Source: Gimesia aquarii (GTDB lineage: Bacteria; Planctomycetota; Planctomycetia; Planctomycetales; Planctomycetaceae). From it: DNA of 64,000 bases. Within the stretch, counting starts at the first letter, position 1; each line of letters starts with the position of its first letter. The position numbers were made by a program, and so were the translations under genes. The notes under the pieces were generated by a model, which had not been told where the DNA came from, made no database searches, and worked only from the letters and a program-made list of their open reading frames with translations. Positions 1 through 8,730 of this stretch are shown in pieces. The stretch spans positions 3,411,501-3,475,500 of the forward strand of contig NZ_CP037920.1 of NCBI RefSeq assembly GCF_007748195.1. The letters run 5' to 3'.

Positions 1-85
1 CATGATTTGCTCTGTTGCCTAAAAAAACAGCAGCTTGCTTTGACATCAATCTCTCTGCATCGATATCAATTACGCTTGAAAATCA

Positions 86-1003
86 TTAGTTCGAATTTTC
101 CTGATTTGGGACATTTTCGTAAGTTTCGATATGCGTATTTAATGCTCTTGAGATGTGTGCGGTCAAACATTTGGTTGCCAGCTTAAGATCACGCTTTCGA
201 ATCGCCTGCAAGATGGATTTGTGCTCTATCGCATAGGTGTGGGGCTGATGTTGGGAACTGAATTGACCTTTAAAGGCAAACCGTTTCCGAATCAGCGGCG
301 CAATCACTTCCAGGAGCGTCTGACTACCCGTGCTTTCGACCAGCGTGCGATGGAAACGCATGTCGTTATCAAGACGTTCATAGCGCGAAATATTTCCATT
401 AGCAGCAATCACAGCATCACATTCTGCCTCTAATCGATCGATCGTTTCATTAGTGATATGTTTCATGGCCTCTTTTAAAGCGACCGGTTCAAGCAATAGT
501 CGACAATGATATAAATCAGTAATTTCAGAGACAGTGAGTGAAACAATTTGCCAGCCGCGACGTGGAATACGTACAAACATGCCGTCTTTGCAGAGCCAGT
601 CCAGTGCTTGTCGAACAGTAATTAAGCTGACACTGAATTCTTTGACGAGATCTTGCGCACGTACTGTCTGACCCGGAAGGTATTCGCCGCGCAGTACCTT
701 TTCCTGAATCTCTCGATAAGTGCGTTCTGTCTGGTTTTTAAATTCGAATGTCTCATCAGTCGGAACTGCGCCGTTTGTAGGTATTTTGACCACAACAGGG
801 TGACGGCGTTCATCAATTTCGACCCACTTATCCTGAATAAGCTGGTCGATTGCTTTTCGGATGGTCGTGCGACTTGTACCTAGTTCCCGTGCCAGAGTGG
901 TTGCATTTAAGTGTGTACCTTTTGAAAGCTCATCTGAGGCTAATTTCGCAAGTAAGTGCTGATGCACACGAGAGACCAGAGTTGGTTGGGAATTTGATGA
1001 CAT
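86..1003 (-). CDS. GntR-family transcriptional regulator with two winged helices and an FCD ligand domain
   Basis: This is a DNA-binding regulator of the FadR/FCD class of GntR proteins, 305 residues from the chosen start. Two GntR-like winged helices are visible, at about residues 9-75 (helix ending TSRTTIRKAID) and 92-155 (ending SLITVRQALDWLC, then RIPRRGW). An FCD-type all-helical effector domain follows at about 160-290, with the usual D-x4-H and later His residues that bind metal or carboxylate effectors. Usual family members have only one winged helix. The start at 1003 is preferred because AAGAGG lies about 10 nt upstream; an upstream in-frame extension to 1096 lacks such a site. The gene is divergent from the DUF1559 gene and is a clear paralog of the regulator at 8731-9693. 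The effector is unknown. A carboxylate from the nearby catabolic genes is an inference. Confidence 0.88.
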   Translation of the reverse strand: MSSNSQPTLVSRVHQHLLAKLASDELSKGTHLNATTLARELGTSRTTIRKAIDQLIQDKWVEIDERRHPVVVKIPTNGAVPTDETFEFKNQTERTYREIQEKVLRGEYLPGQTVRAQDLVKEFSVSLITVRQALDWLCKDGMFVRIPRRGWQIVSLTVSEITDLYHCRLLLEPVALKEAMKHITNETIDRLEAECDAVIAANGNISRYERLDNDMRFHRTLVESTGSQTLLEVIAPLIRKRFAFKGQFSSQHQPHTYAIEHKSILQAIRKRDLKLATKCLTAHISRALNTHIETYENVPNQENSN

Positions 1004-1325
1004 GAATTGGCGCCTCTTGAAATCAAAATCGAATGGAAGACAAACCTGACTTCTGAATAGAAACACATTTGTTCGAAGTGATTTTGTCTGCTGCAATTAT
1101 AGAGAGCATTCAGTGGAACGAAACCTATGGAAAATATAAAATAACAAAATGATATTATTAATAAAAAAGTCATTGACATGTACGTCTCTATGATTTATTA
1201 ATAATGTTATTCATAAAAAAGTCATTATTTTAAACGATTATGATCTTAATACTCTTCTACAGTAAATAGCTGTTCTACTGTGCTCGTTTATTTTTCATTT
1301 CCAGGTTATTGGGAGTACATCAGCC
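1004..1325. promoter_or_regulatory. Divergent control region with repeated candidate operators
   Basis: This AT-rich 322-bp region separates the regulator (minus) from the DUF1559 gene (plus). The 14-bp direct repeat ATAAAAAAGTCATT occurs at 1161-1174 and 1213-1226, 52 bp apart. The palindrome TTATTAATAA occurs at 1155-1164 and 1195-1204, 40 bp apart. Both spacings are close to whole helical turns. The repeats flank a good sigma70-type promoter and are candidate binding sites for the adjacent GntR protein. No ORF is convincing here. Confidence 0.55.
1173..1201 (+). promoter_or_regulatory. Probable sigma70 promoter for the DUF1559 gene
   Basis: A perfect -35 hexamer TTGACA at 1173-1178 is followed, after 17 bp, by TATTAA at 1196-1201 (4 of 6 matches to the -10 consensus). 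Transcription would begin near 1208 and give a leader of about 118 nt before the ATG at 1326. The -35 overlaps the end of the first 14-bp repeat and the -10 overlaps a TTATTAATAA palindrome, so a bound regulator would block it. Confidence 0.5.
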
Positions 1326-2315
1326 ATGCGAACTCAAAAAAATCCTCGTTCTGCTTTTACATTAATTGAATTATTGGTCGTGATTGCGATCATTGCCATT
1401 CTGATTGCTTTACTTCTACCGGCTGTTCAGCAGGCCAGGGAAGCAGCCCGTCGTAGTACCTGCAAAAACAATCTTAAGCAATTAGGATTAGCAATTCATA
1501 ATTATCATGAGGCACATAGTGTTTACCCACCTTCTTCAATAAACAGAGGTGCCGGTAGTCCCAATGGTTGTTCTGGCTGGGGAGTTCCCGCGATCAGCGG
1601 TCTTACGATGTTACTGCCTTATATGGACCAGGCTAATGTTTATAACCTCTATGATTTTGATATTGGACAAACTGATCCTTCCGTGAATGTCGCTGCCATG
1701 AATACGGATATTCCCTCGTTGGTCTGCCCCACTGATTCCAATTCAGTCGTTCAAATTACAGGAGCCTGTTACAAATTTGCCAGCCCCTGGCAGGCAGCTC
1801 AACATAATGGAGGTACAAATTATGTATTTTGCACAGGAACAGGGACTGGTTGGACTTATTTGGGATCTGCGGGAAACGCACCAGATCTCGGGGGAATCTT
1901 TCTGGAAAATGGAAAGAAAAAAATACGTGATGTGACCGATGGTACGTCTAACACAATTGCGATGGGAGAAGTTCTCTGGGTTGATCATGCCAATAATGCC
2001 CCCAGTAATGGCGAAGGCGGAAAACCAGCCTGGGCGGTTGGCGTAGGGACACAACTTGGATTCTCATCCACAGCAGGCATCAATTTCGATTGGGAACAGT
2101 TTGCTGGTTCCCCGGGACAATGCCGTGGTCCGAATACGACAAGTGGCAGTAGTTGTGGTGGTGCACGTCCTGCGGCATTACAAAGTATTCACGTTGGGGG
2201 CTGCCATGTGCTCCTGGCAGATGGTGCGGTCAGATTTCTATCTGAAAATATTGATCAATTGACTTTGGATTACCTGTCACAACGGGCAGATGGCGAGGTA
2301 GTAGGCGAGTTTTAA
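1326..2315 (+). CDS. DUF1559 domain-containing protein with prepilin-type N-terminus
   Basis: This 329-residue protein belongs to a family greatly expanded in planctomycetes. The N-terminus has a short basic leader followed by FTLIELLVVIAIIAILIALL, the type IV prepilin cleavage/methylation motif and hydrophobic helix. A QQAREAARR stretch and the DUF1559 core (CKNNLKQLGLAIHNYHEAH) follow. The C-terminus has the H-x9-DG-type motif (residues HVGGCHVLLADG). It is presumably processed by a prepilin peptidase and sits at the envelope as a pseudopilin-like protein; its exact role is not known. GGGAG lies about 13 nt before the ATG. It is followed, after about 70 nt, by a small lipoprotein gene, a pairing common in planctomycetes. 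Confidence 0.93.
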   Translation: MRTQKNPRSAFTLIELLVVIAIIAILIALLLPAVQQAREAARRSTCKNNLKQLGLAIHNYHEAHSVYPPSSINRGAGSPNGCSGWGVPAISGLTMLLPYMDQANVYNLYDFDIGQTDPSVNVAAMNTDIPSLVCPTDSNSVVQITGACYKFASPWQAAQHNGGTNYVFCTGTGTGWTYLGSAGNAPDLGGIFLENGKKKIRDVTDGTSNTIAMGEVLWVDHANNAPSNGEGGKPAWAVGVGTQLGFSSTAGINFDWEQFAGSPGQCRGPNTTSGSSCGGARPAALQSIHVGGCHVLLADGAVRFLSENIDQLTLDYLSQRADGEVVGEF

Positions 2316-2386
2316 TTTTGTCTGCAATCCAGACACTCGCATCATTTTAAGTCAAATCATCATAGTCGATCAAGGGAGGTATGAGC

Positions 2387-2818
2387 GTGACTACTTTGAT
2401 GAAAGCATCAGTCGTTTTCAGCGCGCTGTTGACATTAAGTGCATTCTTAGTGGGATGTAGTGCTTCTTCAGTAGATGATGCACCCGAGAGAGCAATTACA
2501 TCTGGCGTAGTTTCGTTTTCCGGAAATCCGATTACCCAAGGGCAGATTAGTTTCATACCTAAGCAGGGGCCGACTGCGATGGGACCGATTAAAGATGGGA
2601 ACTATCGTATTGACTCAAAAGGAGGTGTGCCTGTTGGCAAGTGCCAGGTGAAAATCCTGGCATATGAGGAAACTGGTAAGGAGTATACAGTGGGTGCTGG
2701 TGGAAAAAAGGCAAAGGAAACAAAACAGATCATTCCGACCAAGTATAATAAACGGTCAACATTGCATGCCGAGATCGATGCCGGTAAAGAAAATAAACAT
2801 GATTTTGATCTGAAATAG
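2387..2818 (+). CDS. Small lipoprotein with carboxypeptidase-regulatory/transthyretin-like fold
   Basis: This is a lipoprotein of 143 residues. The N-terminus is a signal peptide ending in LVGC, a lipobox with the Cys as lipidation site. The rest reads as a small beta-sandwich (SGVVSFSGNPITQGQISFIP, then DGNYRID and GVPVGKCQVKI), the pattern of planctomycete carboxypeptidase-regulatory-like lipoproteins that accompany DUF1559 genes. A strong AAGGGAGGT site ends at 2380. It is too close to the ATG at 2381 but ideally spaced (6 nt) for the in-frame GTG at 2387, so I chose the GTG; the ATG start would add two residues. The function is unknown. The gene probably shares a transcript with the DUF1559 gene and ends at the terminator at 2847. 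Confidence 0.8.
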   Translation: MTTLMKASVVFSALLTLSAFLVGCSASSVDDAPERAITSGVVSFSGNPITQGQISFIPKQGPTAMGPIKDGNYRIDSKGGVPVGKCQVKILAYEETGKEYTVGAGGKKAKETKQIIPTKYNKRSTLHAEIDAGKENKHDFDLK

Positions 2819-2846
2819 ATTTGATCAAATTCTATTTGAAATGACG

Positions 2847-2874
2847 AGGATGGCTAAGTGAGTCATCCTTTTTT
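2847..2874 (+). terminator. Rho-independent terminator
   Basis: The stem AGGATG (2847-2852) pairs with CATCCT (2864-2869) across an 11-nt loop and runs directly into TTTTTT. It lies 29 nt after the lipoprotein stop codon and would end the DUF1559-lipoprotein transcript. Confidence 0.75.
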
Positions 2875-3087
2875 CATAGGCTATGAGTTGTCTGTTCTCA
2901 ATGAATGTGAATCTTCGATTGATGCAGTTCACAAACATTTTCTCACGAGAAGTTGATATTGATTTCTATTAAGAGCTGATTTGTTTATGATTTGATTTTG
3001 AATGTAAATCCTTCCTTTTGCTCGCCACCATTCTTATACCGTATTGTCGCACACCTTGAGTTCACTCCAGAAGCCAGGATCAAATCA

Positions 3088-4704
3088 ATGTTAATTGGAT
3101 ACGTCAGTGATGAAAATTACCGTGCCTTATATGATGTCGCTGTGGAGTTTCAGGCGGATGGTCAGCATTTCAGTACTCGTTCCACTGCATCCGGGGCTGT
3201 GATCGCAGATCTTTCTGAGGGAACTTATGAAGTCATTTTGCAGCATCATGATTTTTGTTCAAAACGAGTTCAGCTTCAGGTACAAGAAGGTCAGGTGCAT
3301 CAGTTCCGACTTCTATCTACAAAACTCTATGGCTATGCCTGGCCAAGATGTGTCAGCGTCGGGGAGTCTTCCGAATTTCGAGTCCACTCTACATCCGAAT
3401 ATTATTTAGAACTTTGGCGTTACGGGAAAAAGAAAGAATACGTGCGTCGTATCGGTACTTTTGATGATCATGCCCCTTTAGCAAATCTACAAATCACTCC
3501 AGATGGTGATTATACCCAGAATGGTGTCGACTGGAATCACGTCGGTTATAAAACGGTCACACAGAAACAAAGGGTAACCGCACCGGATCGAACGGGCTTG
3601 TATATGTTCCATCTCAGTAATCAAGAAGGAAAAGTATTTACGTTTCCCTGGGTGGTTTCTCCCGAAACACCGCAAGCAGATGTTGCGATTCTTGCCAGTG
3701 ATTTAACCTGGAACGCTTACAATAATTTTGGGGGCCGGAGTAACTACCTGAATCCGGAAGGTCTGCCTCCAACACCTGTTGTGAATAGTCGCCAGGAGTT
3801 ACGGCGTTACCTTCAACCTTCGTTTGGGGTCTATTGTTTTGATGAGTACGCACCACTTTCTTTAGAGCGTCCGCAGCCGTATTTACACATTGATCTGAAA
3901 GAACAACTACGCGACCCGATTCACAGCCGCATGGGTTGTGGGATGCTGCATTCAGAGTGGCGTTTGTTGGGCTGGATGGAAGAACAAGAGATCGCTTACG
4001 ACTATTATAGTGAGACCCAGTTTCACTTTGATCAGGTTCCGCTCGATCAATATAAGGTGTTGATTTTGGGATCGCATCCTGAATACTGGTCCAAGCAAAT
4101 GTATGATCGGCTCAAGTCCTGGGTCTTTGAATCGGGAGGGCGTCTTATTTACCTGGGGGGGAATGGACTGAATTGTGAAGTGGAATTTCTGGATGATCAT
4201 CGGATCGTGCATCACGATACCGATTGCACAAAGTGGTGCGGAGTAGCGATGGATCCACCGATTCCGGAATCAGAGTCCAAGTATGAAAGTCGCTATCACG
4301 TGCGTCAGGAGTCTGAAGCCAACCTGTTGGGAGTTGTTTTCTCCTTTGCTGGCATTATGACGGGAGCCCCATATAAAGTAGTTGATGATCAGCACTGGTG
4401 TTTTCAAGGGACAAACTTAAAACAAAACGATCTATTTGGGACGGAAAGTCAGCACATGCGAATTCCGGGAGGTGCTTCCGGACACGAGACGGATAAAATT
4501 TCTCCCAGTTCACCGGTGAATGTGCATCTGGTGGCGCAAGGAATGAACCCCGATCAAGGTGGTGCTGATATGGTCCATTTTCAAACTCCCTCTGGGGGGG
4601 AAGTCTTTTCTGTCGGCTCGATTTGCTGGATTACATCAATGCTAGTCGACGAAAATGTATCGAAGGTCTCACGTAATGTGATTGATCATTTTATCGAATC
4701 ATAA
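3088..4704 (+). CDS. N,N-dimethylformamidase large-subunit-like protein
   Basis: This 538-residue cytoplasmic protein resembles the C-terminal catalytic part of the N,N-dimethylformamidase beta subunit, an iron-dependent amidohydrolase that cleaves DMF to dimethylamine and formate. The N-terminal ~90 residues look like a small carboxypeptidase-regulatory-type beta domain. The core has TWNAYNNFGGRSNY with candidate tyrosine ligands, and GSHPEYWS, where H330, E332 and Y333 match the known HPE(Y)W active-site motif. A GGRLIYLGGNGLN stretch follows. The start at 3088 is preferred because AGGA sits 8 nt upstream and the beta domain begins there; the frame opens further upstream without support. 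The next gene, a predicted formamidase, starts 21 nt downstream, so the pair probably acts on amides. The true substrate is unknown. Confidence 0.75.
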   Translation: MLIGYVSDENYRALYDVAVEFQADGQHFSTRSTASGAVIADLSEGTYEVILQHHDFCSKRVQLQVQEGQVHQFRLLSTKLYGYAWPRCVSVGESSEFRVHSTSEYYLELWRYGKKKEYVRRIGTFDDHAPLANLQITPDGDYTQNGVDWNHVGYKTVTQKQRVTAPDRTGLYMFHLSNQEGKVFTFPWVVSPETPQADVAILASDLTWNAYNNFGGRSNYLNPEGLPPTPVVNSRQELRRYLQPSFGVYCFDEYAPLSLERPQPYLHIDLKEQLRDPIHSRMGCGMLHSEWRLLGWMEEQEIAYDYYSETQFHFDQVPLDQYKVLILGSHPEYWSKQMYDRLKSWVFESGGRLIYLGGNGLNCEVEFLDDHRIVHHDTDCTKWCGVAMDPPIPESESKYESRYHVRQESEANLLGVVFSFAGIMTGAPYKVVDDQHWCFQGTNLKQNDLFGTESQHMRIPGGASGHETDKISPSSPVNVHLVAQGMNPDQGGADMVHFQTPSGGEVFSVGSICWITSMLVDENVSKVSRNVIDHFIES

Positions 4705-4725
4705 ATCTAATAGTTGAAGAAACTC

Positions 4726-5643
4726 ATGAAACGCATTCTTCGAGAACATACAACGGCTGTTTTTTCTGCTCAGGCTGAACCTGTGTTGTCAGTGAGTCCC
4801 GGCGAAACTTTTATGATTGAAACTGAAGACTCGCGCGGCGGTCGAACCAGGAAACCCGAACAATGTACTCCCGATGCGTTACATAGGATGCGCCAAGAGG
4901 GGTATGCCGGTAATCCAGTCGTCGGGCCTGTGTTTGTGGAGGGGGCAGAGCCTGGGGATACTCTTGCGGTTCAGATTCAAGAGATGGCCTGTGATACACA
5001 GGGATACTACGGCTATTGGCCGTTCGAGCAACATCTACAGGATCTGATTGAAGAGCCAGTAACACGTTTGGTCAAGATTGTTGATGACAAAGTGAAATAC
5101 TCATTTCAGGCTGGCGGAAAAACGCATGAGTTGGTCCTTCCTGTTGCACCTGTCATCGGAACGATAGGAACAGCCCCGCAGGAGGAAGTGGTTTATACCT
5201 ATCATACAGGAACACATGGAGGGAACCTCGATGTACCTGAGATCGGACCCGGCTGTACAATCTATCTGCCTGTGGCAGTCGAAGGCGCGTTATTATCGTT
5301 AGGAGATTGTCATGCGCGGCAAGGCGATGGTGAACTGTGCGCGGTTGAGATGCGTTCCGAGGTGAAATTGTCAGTGCAAGTGCTTAAGAATTGGACCAAG
5401 CAACAACAATGGTTGCGTGCGGAGACAGATGAGGAACTACTCACCATTGCCTGTGATCGTCCTTTGGAATCTGCGCAGTGGTTGGCGATTCGAGAGATGA
5501 TTTCCTGGCTCGAAGAGCGGCAGGGATGGACCAAAAGCGAAGCCCGTGAATTTCTGAGCATTGCCAGCGATGTTAAGCCAGGGCAGTCACTTGCTGGGCC
5601 TTATTCGATGCGTGTGCTCGTTCCTAAAAAACTTCTGCCTTGA
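4726..5643 (+). CDS. Acetamidase/formamidase family protein
   Basis: This 305-residue protein belongs to the FmdA/AmdA family, which hydrolyses formamide or acetamide to the acid and ammonia. Family signatures are visible in order: GPVFVEGAEPGDTLAVQI, then PVIGTIGTAP, then HTGTHGGNLDVPEIGPG and LPVAVEGALLSLGDCHARQGDGE, where His and Asp residues of the GDCHAxQGDGE block are the expected metal and active-site residues. The start is set at the ATG at 4726 with GAAG upstream; a TTG at 4714 would add four residues. It lies 21 nt after the dimethylformamidase-like gene on the same strand, so it is probably co-transcribed and could consume amide products of that enzyme. It converges with the dapA-like gene 17 nt away. 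Confidence 0.88.
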   Translation: MKRILREHTTAVFSAQAEPVLSVSPGETFMIETEDSRGGRTRKPEQCTPDALHRMRQEGYAGNPVVGPVFVEGAEPGDTLAVQIQEMACDTQGYYGYWPFEQHLQDLIEEPVTRLVKIVDDKVKYSFQAGGKTHELVLPVAPVIGTIGTAPQEEVVYTYHTGTHGGNLDVPEIGPGCTIYLPVAVEGALLSLGDCHARQGDGELCAVEMRSEVKLSVQVLKNWTKQQQWLRAETDEELLTIACDRPLESAQWLAIREMISWLEERQGWTKSEAREFLSIASDVKPGQSLAGPYSMRVLVPKKLLP

Positions 5644-5660
5644 GAACAAGAGGAGAAAAA

Positions 5661-6578
5661 TCAGACGGCCATCATCGATTCTTCACGGTCCAGGATCGGT
5701 CGCACGAGATCGTTAATCTCTTTGCATTCCAGATTTGTTAATTGGCGTTGAGGAGCACGAGCAGGGCCAAAGTCTTTTCCGGCGATGTGCATTGCATATT
5801 TTAACATGCTGATACTAAAACTCTCACCATTGCGCGCTCGATATTGTTCAATCGGCAGAATGATCCGTTGCAGTGTCATCGCTTCTTCAAAATTCTGACC
5901 GGCTAGTGCGGTATATAAAGCAAGTACTAAACGAGGGCAGAGATTGACGGCACCGGAAGTGAAACCTGTCGCGCCAGCCAACATATAATAGGGGGCAAAT
6001 CGTTCTGCAGAACCACAGAGCCATTCACAGTCACCAGAACTCCGCTCCACAATCGATTGAAACTGATCCATGTGATTCACTGCGTATTTCACTCCGCAAA
6101 TGTAGGGGTTAACGGCCAAATTCAATAGTAGCTTATCACTGGGAATCTCTCGCGTTTTGTAGATCACAGTAGAAGCATGTGTTGATTCGATGAGACGCAG
6201 GTAGTAGTCGGAGGCTCCTTCGTCACACAGGTACGGATGCGGTAAAGGCATCACCATAAGACCGGCAGCACCACGTTTTATCGCCTCTTTTGCTAGTTGA
6301 ATCGCATCTCCGATGGCGCCACTGATGGGGGCCAGGATGAACGCGTCTGGACCTGTTGCACGACAGGTGGCTTCCACGATGTCCACGATTTCTGAACGAG
6401 AGAGACTGTGAAATTCACTCGTACCGGCTGCGGGCAAAAAAACGCGAATTCCAGCTGCATACATTTCATTAATATGATGCTCATAAAGATCAAAATTGAT
6501 CTTATCTGATTGATCATAGGGTGTGAGTGGGACTGCGTGAACGGTTCTTAAATCAGAGCCAGAAATTAACTGCGACAT
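5661..6578 (-). CDS. DapA-family class I aldolase/dehydratase
   Basis: This 305-residue TIM-barrel protein belongs to the dihydrodipicolinate synthase / N-acetylneuraminate lyase superfamily. Visible active-site elements are GTSEF (52-56, equivalent to the GTTGE loop), Tyr140 in VIYKT, and the Schiff-base Lys164 in GVKYAV. Its place beside an enolase-superfamily enzyme, an amidohydrolase, an FCD regulator and an ACS-type MFS transporter points to sugar-acid or aromatic-acid catabolism (for example a keto-deoxy-acid aldolase or dehydratase), not lysine synthesis. That role is inferred from context. The start is the ATG at 6578. The gene follows the enolase-superfamily gene by 30 nt on the minus strand and ends the cluster. 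Confidence 0.87.
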   Translation of the reverse strand: MSQLISGSDLRTVHAVPLTPYDQSDKINFDLYEHHINEMYAAGIRVFLPAAGTSEFHSLSRSEIVDIVEATCRATGPDAFILAPISGAIGDAIQLAKEAIKRGAAGLMVMPLPHPYLCDEGASDYYLRLIESTHASTVIYKTREIPSDKLLLNLAVNPYICGVKYAVNHMDQFQSIVERSSGDCEWLCGSAERFAPYYMLAGATGFTSGAVNLCPRLVLALYTALAGQNFEEAMTLQRIILPIEQYRARNGESFSISMLKYAMHIAGKDFGPARAPQRQLTNLECKEINDLVRPILDREESMMAV

Positions 6579-6608
6579 GAGAATTACCTTTATTGTTTCA
6601 AAGAGGAG

Positions 6609-7727
6609 TTAGCTATCGGTGCGCCACTGCTGTAACTGGTCTTCATCTAACTCAACTCCCAGACCGGGGGCAGTAGGCAATTCTGCAGTAACTGGTCCGA
6701 GAGACAGAGGTTGTTGAATTAGATCTGCTTCATGGAACAAAGGTCCCAGGCAGTCAGCGGGAAATCGCTCGCTATCGATCACTTTCATCGCGGCAGCGAC
6801 ATGTATCATGGCTGCGCTGCCAATTCCCAATTCCAGATTACTACCAATCGAGCAGGTGAGCCCGGCTGCCTCAGCCAGATGACAAATCGCGACGGTTCGA
6901 GAAATTCCTCCGTTTTTTCCAGGGTAAATACTGAGAATATCAGCAGAACGTTGGCGACAAATTTCCCAGGCATCTTTAACAGTAAATACGCTTTCGTCAG
7001 CCATCAAAGGAATCGCGGTCAACTTTCTTAGTTCGTTCCATGCGTCATGCTGGCCTATCGGAATTGGTTGTTCGCAAAACGATAACTGAAACGGTTCCAT
7101 TCTTGATAATGCTGTGCAGGCAGTGTTGAAATCCCAGCCACAGTTGGCATCGACTCCCATACTCATCACAGGCCCAATGGTTTTTCGGACGGTGTCGAGA
7201 CGTTCCAGATCGCTTTTTAGATCAAGGCCAACCTTGACTTTTAAACTCGTAAATCCTTGATCGAGAAAATACTGAGTTAACTTGATTACCTTTTCAGGCG
7301 AAAAAGCACCGATCACGGTCTTGACGGGTATCGAATTGCGTACCTTGCCCCCAAGGAGTTGATAGATAGGCTGGCCGGCTGCCTTACCTGACAGATCCCA
7401 CAGTGCCATTTCGATCGCAGCTTTTGTAAACGGGTTAAGCTTGATGACCTGATCCATTTTTTGAACTGCAACATTGAGATTGAGTGGATCTTCACCTATT
7501 AAGGCAGGAGTAATGAGTTGGTTTATCGCTGCCAGACAGCTTTCACTGGTCTCCCCACTCCAGCGTGGTGCGAGTGTTGCTTCCCCTAGCCCAATCAACC
7601 CTTCATCCGTGAAAACGCGAACGATGACATAGGGAGAATCGACGTGTTCTCCATGTGCCGTTTTAGTTGTTAGAAAAGGCTTTAAAGGCACTTTGATTGG
7701 AATGGCTTCGATCCTGGTGATTTTCAT
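6609..7727 (-). CDS. Mandelate racemase/muconate lactonizing enzyme family protein
   Basis: This is a 372-residue enolase-superfamily enzyme, which abstracts a proton alpha to a carboxylate with help from a divalent metal. The MLE-type residue set is present: the KxK pair K163/K165 in SLKVKVG, metal ligands D193, E219 and D244, and the opposite-face K271 in YPGKNGG. That set fits the muconate-cycloisomerase subgroup better than mandelate racemase, which uses a His-Asp dyad. The start is at 7727, where MKITRIEA begins and GAAGAG lies 8 nt upstream, inside the end of the preceding gene; the longer frame to 7814 has no support. It starts 10 nt after the amidohydrolase stop, so translation is probably coupled. 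Confidence 0.9.
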   Translation of the reverse strand: MKITRIEAIPIKVPLKPFLTTKTAHGEHVDSPYVIVRVFTDEGLIGLGEATLAPRWSGETSESCLAAINQLITPALIGEDPLNLNVAVQKMDQVIKLNPFTKAAIEMALWDLSGKAAGQPIYQLLGGKVRNSIPVKTVIGAFSPEKVIKLTQYFLDQGFTSLKVKVGLDLKSDLERLDTVRKTIGPVMSMGVDANCGWDFNTACTALSRMEPFQLSFCEQPIPIGQHDAWNELRKLTAIPLMADESVFTVKDAWEICRQRSADILSIYPGKNGGISRTVAICHLAEAAGLTCSIGSNLELGIGSAAMIHVAAAMKVIDSERFPADCLGPLFHEADLIQQPLSLGPVTAELPTAPGLGVELDEDQLQQWRTDS

Positions 7728-7737
7728 AGTAGGCTCT

Positions 7738-8658
7738 TCAAGTCGTCGCTGTTTCCAGTCCCAACTCTTGTGGAGAGAGAACCTGTTTCCAGTTTTCATA
7801 AATAATGCGGTCAATCACTTCCTGGGGGAACTTTGGAAATGCAGTTCCTTCCACCACTTGATTGACTTTGTTTAATCCGGAGATCACCTGTTCGGGAGTA
7901 GCAGAAGGGAAATCAGAGCCGTAAATCAATTTGTCTTCGACACCATATTCGAGCGCAGTCATAAAGGCTTGGTAGTGTCTGAGCGGTCGATAGTGAAGTG
8001 CCGACACATTCGAGTACAGGTTAGGGTGTTTGCGGATCAGGACAACACATTCAGATTCCCAGGGATGTCCCATATGCGAAATGATCATCCTGAGATCCGG
8101 ACAGGCGACGGCGATGTCTTCTAATTGAATCGGGTTTGAATACTTTAAAGGCCCGGGACGAACGAACGAAGTTCCCTGATGAATATTAATTGGTATATTC
8201 AGTTCTTCCGCTTTTTTGAATAAAGGCAGATGCTTGGGATCTTGTGGGTTCCAGTTCTGATAAATGGGAGAGACTTTCAGGCCTTTCATGCCCAAATTCT
8301 GGACGTAGTGCGTCAGCTGACCAACACAGTCGGTGTCATTCGGGTCAACAGAACACCAGGCGACAAAGCGGTCGGAATGCTCTTTTGCAAACTGAGCAAT
8401 CAATTCCTGATCGCAGTTGATGCCACAAAAGGGGGCTTTGATTCCAAACACAATGACTTTGGTACAATTTTGGGTCGCTTCAAGTAACGCATCCGGTGTT
8501 GAATCAAAGGCATTCTGCTGATCAGACTCTGAACCGGCAAAATAGACATCAGTTGAATTCTTCATTTTTGCTTTTTTGGCTGCCCAGGCAAACTCAACGA
8601 ATTCATCAGACAGATGATCTGGGTACCACATTAAATTGGTATGTGTGTCAATTAGCAT
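7738..8658 (-). CDS. Amidohydrolase family (amidohydrolase_2) TIM-barrel protein
   Basis: This 306-residue protein is of the ACMSD/amidohydrolase_2 type, acting as a metal-dependent hydrolase or decarboxylase. The N-terminal motif reads DTHTN (residues 4-8), so the second His of the usual HxH metal pair is Asn. The later ligands are kept: NIHQG, IISHMGHPW and the terminal Asp in YGSDFPSA. In this superfamily such a change can alter the metal site or reaction type. The start is the ATG at 8658 (MLIDTH); the frame extends five codons to a TTG. It sits between the enolase-superfamily gene and the regulator, probably in one catabolic transcript. The substrate is not deducible. Confidence 0.87.
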   Translation of the reverse strand: MLIDTHTNLMWYPDHLSDEFVEFAWAAKKAKMKNSTDVYFAGSESDQQNAFDSTPDALLEATQNCTKVIVFGIKAPFCGINCDQELIAQFAKEHSDRFVAWCSVDPNDTDCVGQLTHYVQNLGMKGLKVSPIYQNWNPQDPKHLPLFKKAEELNIPINIHQGTSFVRPGPLKYSNPIQLEDIAVACPDLRMIISHMGHPWESECVVLIRKHPNLYSNVSALHYRPLRHYQAFMTALEYGVEDKLIYGSDFPSATPEQVISGLNKVNQVVEGTAFPKFPQEVIDRIIYENWKQVLSPQELGLETATT

Positions 8659-8730
8659 GAGTATTTCATCCAAGCAGAAACTGTATTTTCAACAACAAGA
8701 AAATTAAGAATTTAACTTTAATTGTGAGGC

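Noticed and set aside
1..3. A minus-strand ATG at the left edge, with GAG upstream, could be the start of another gene.
   Set aside because: Only the start codon is in the window, so no protein can be read and the call cannot be supported.
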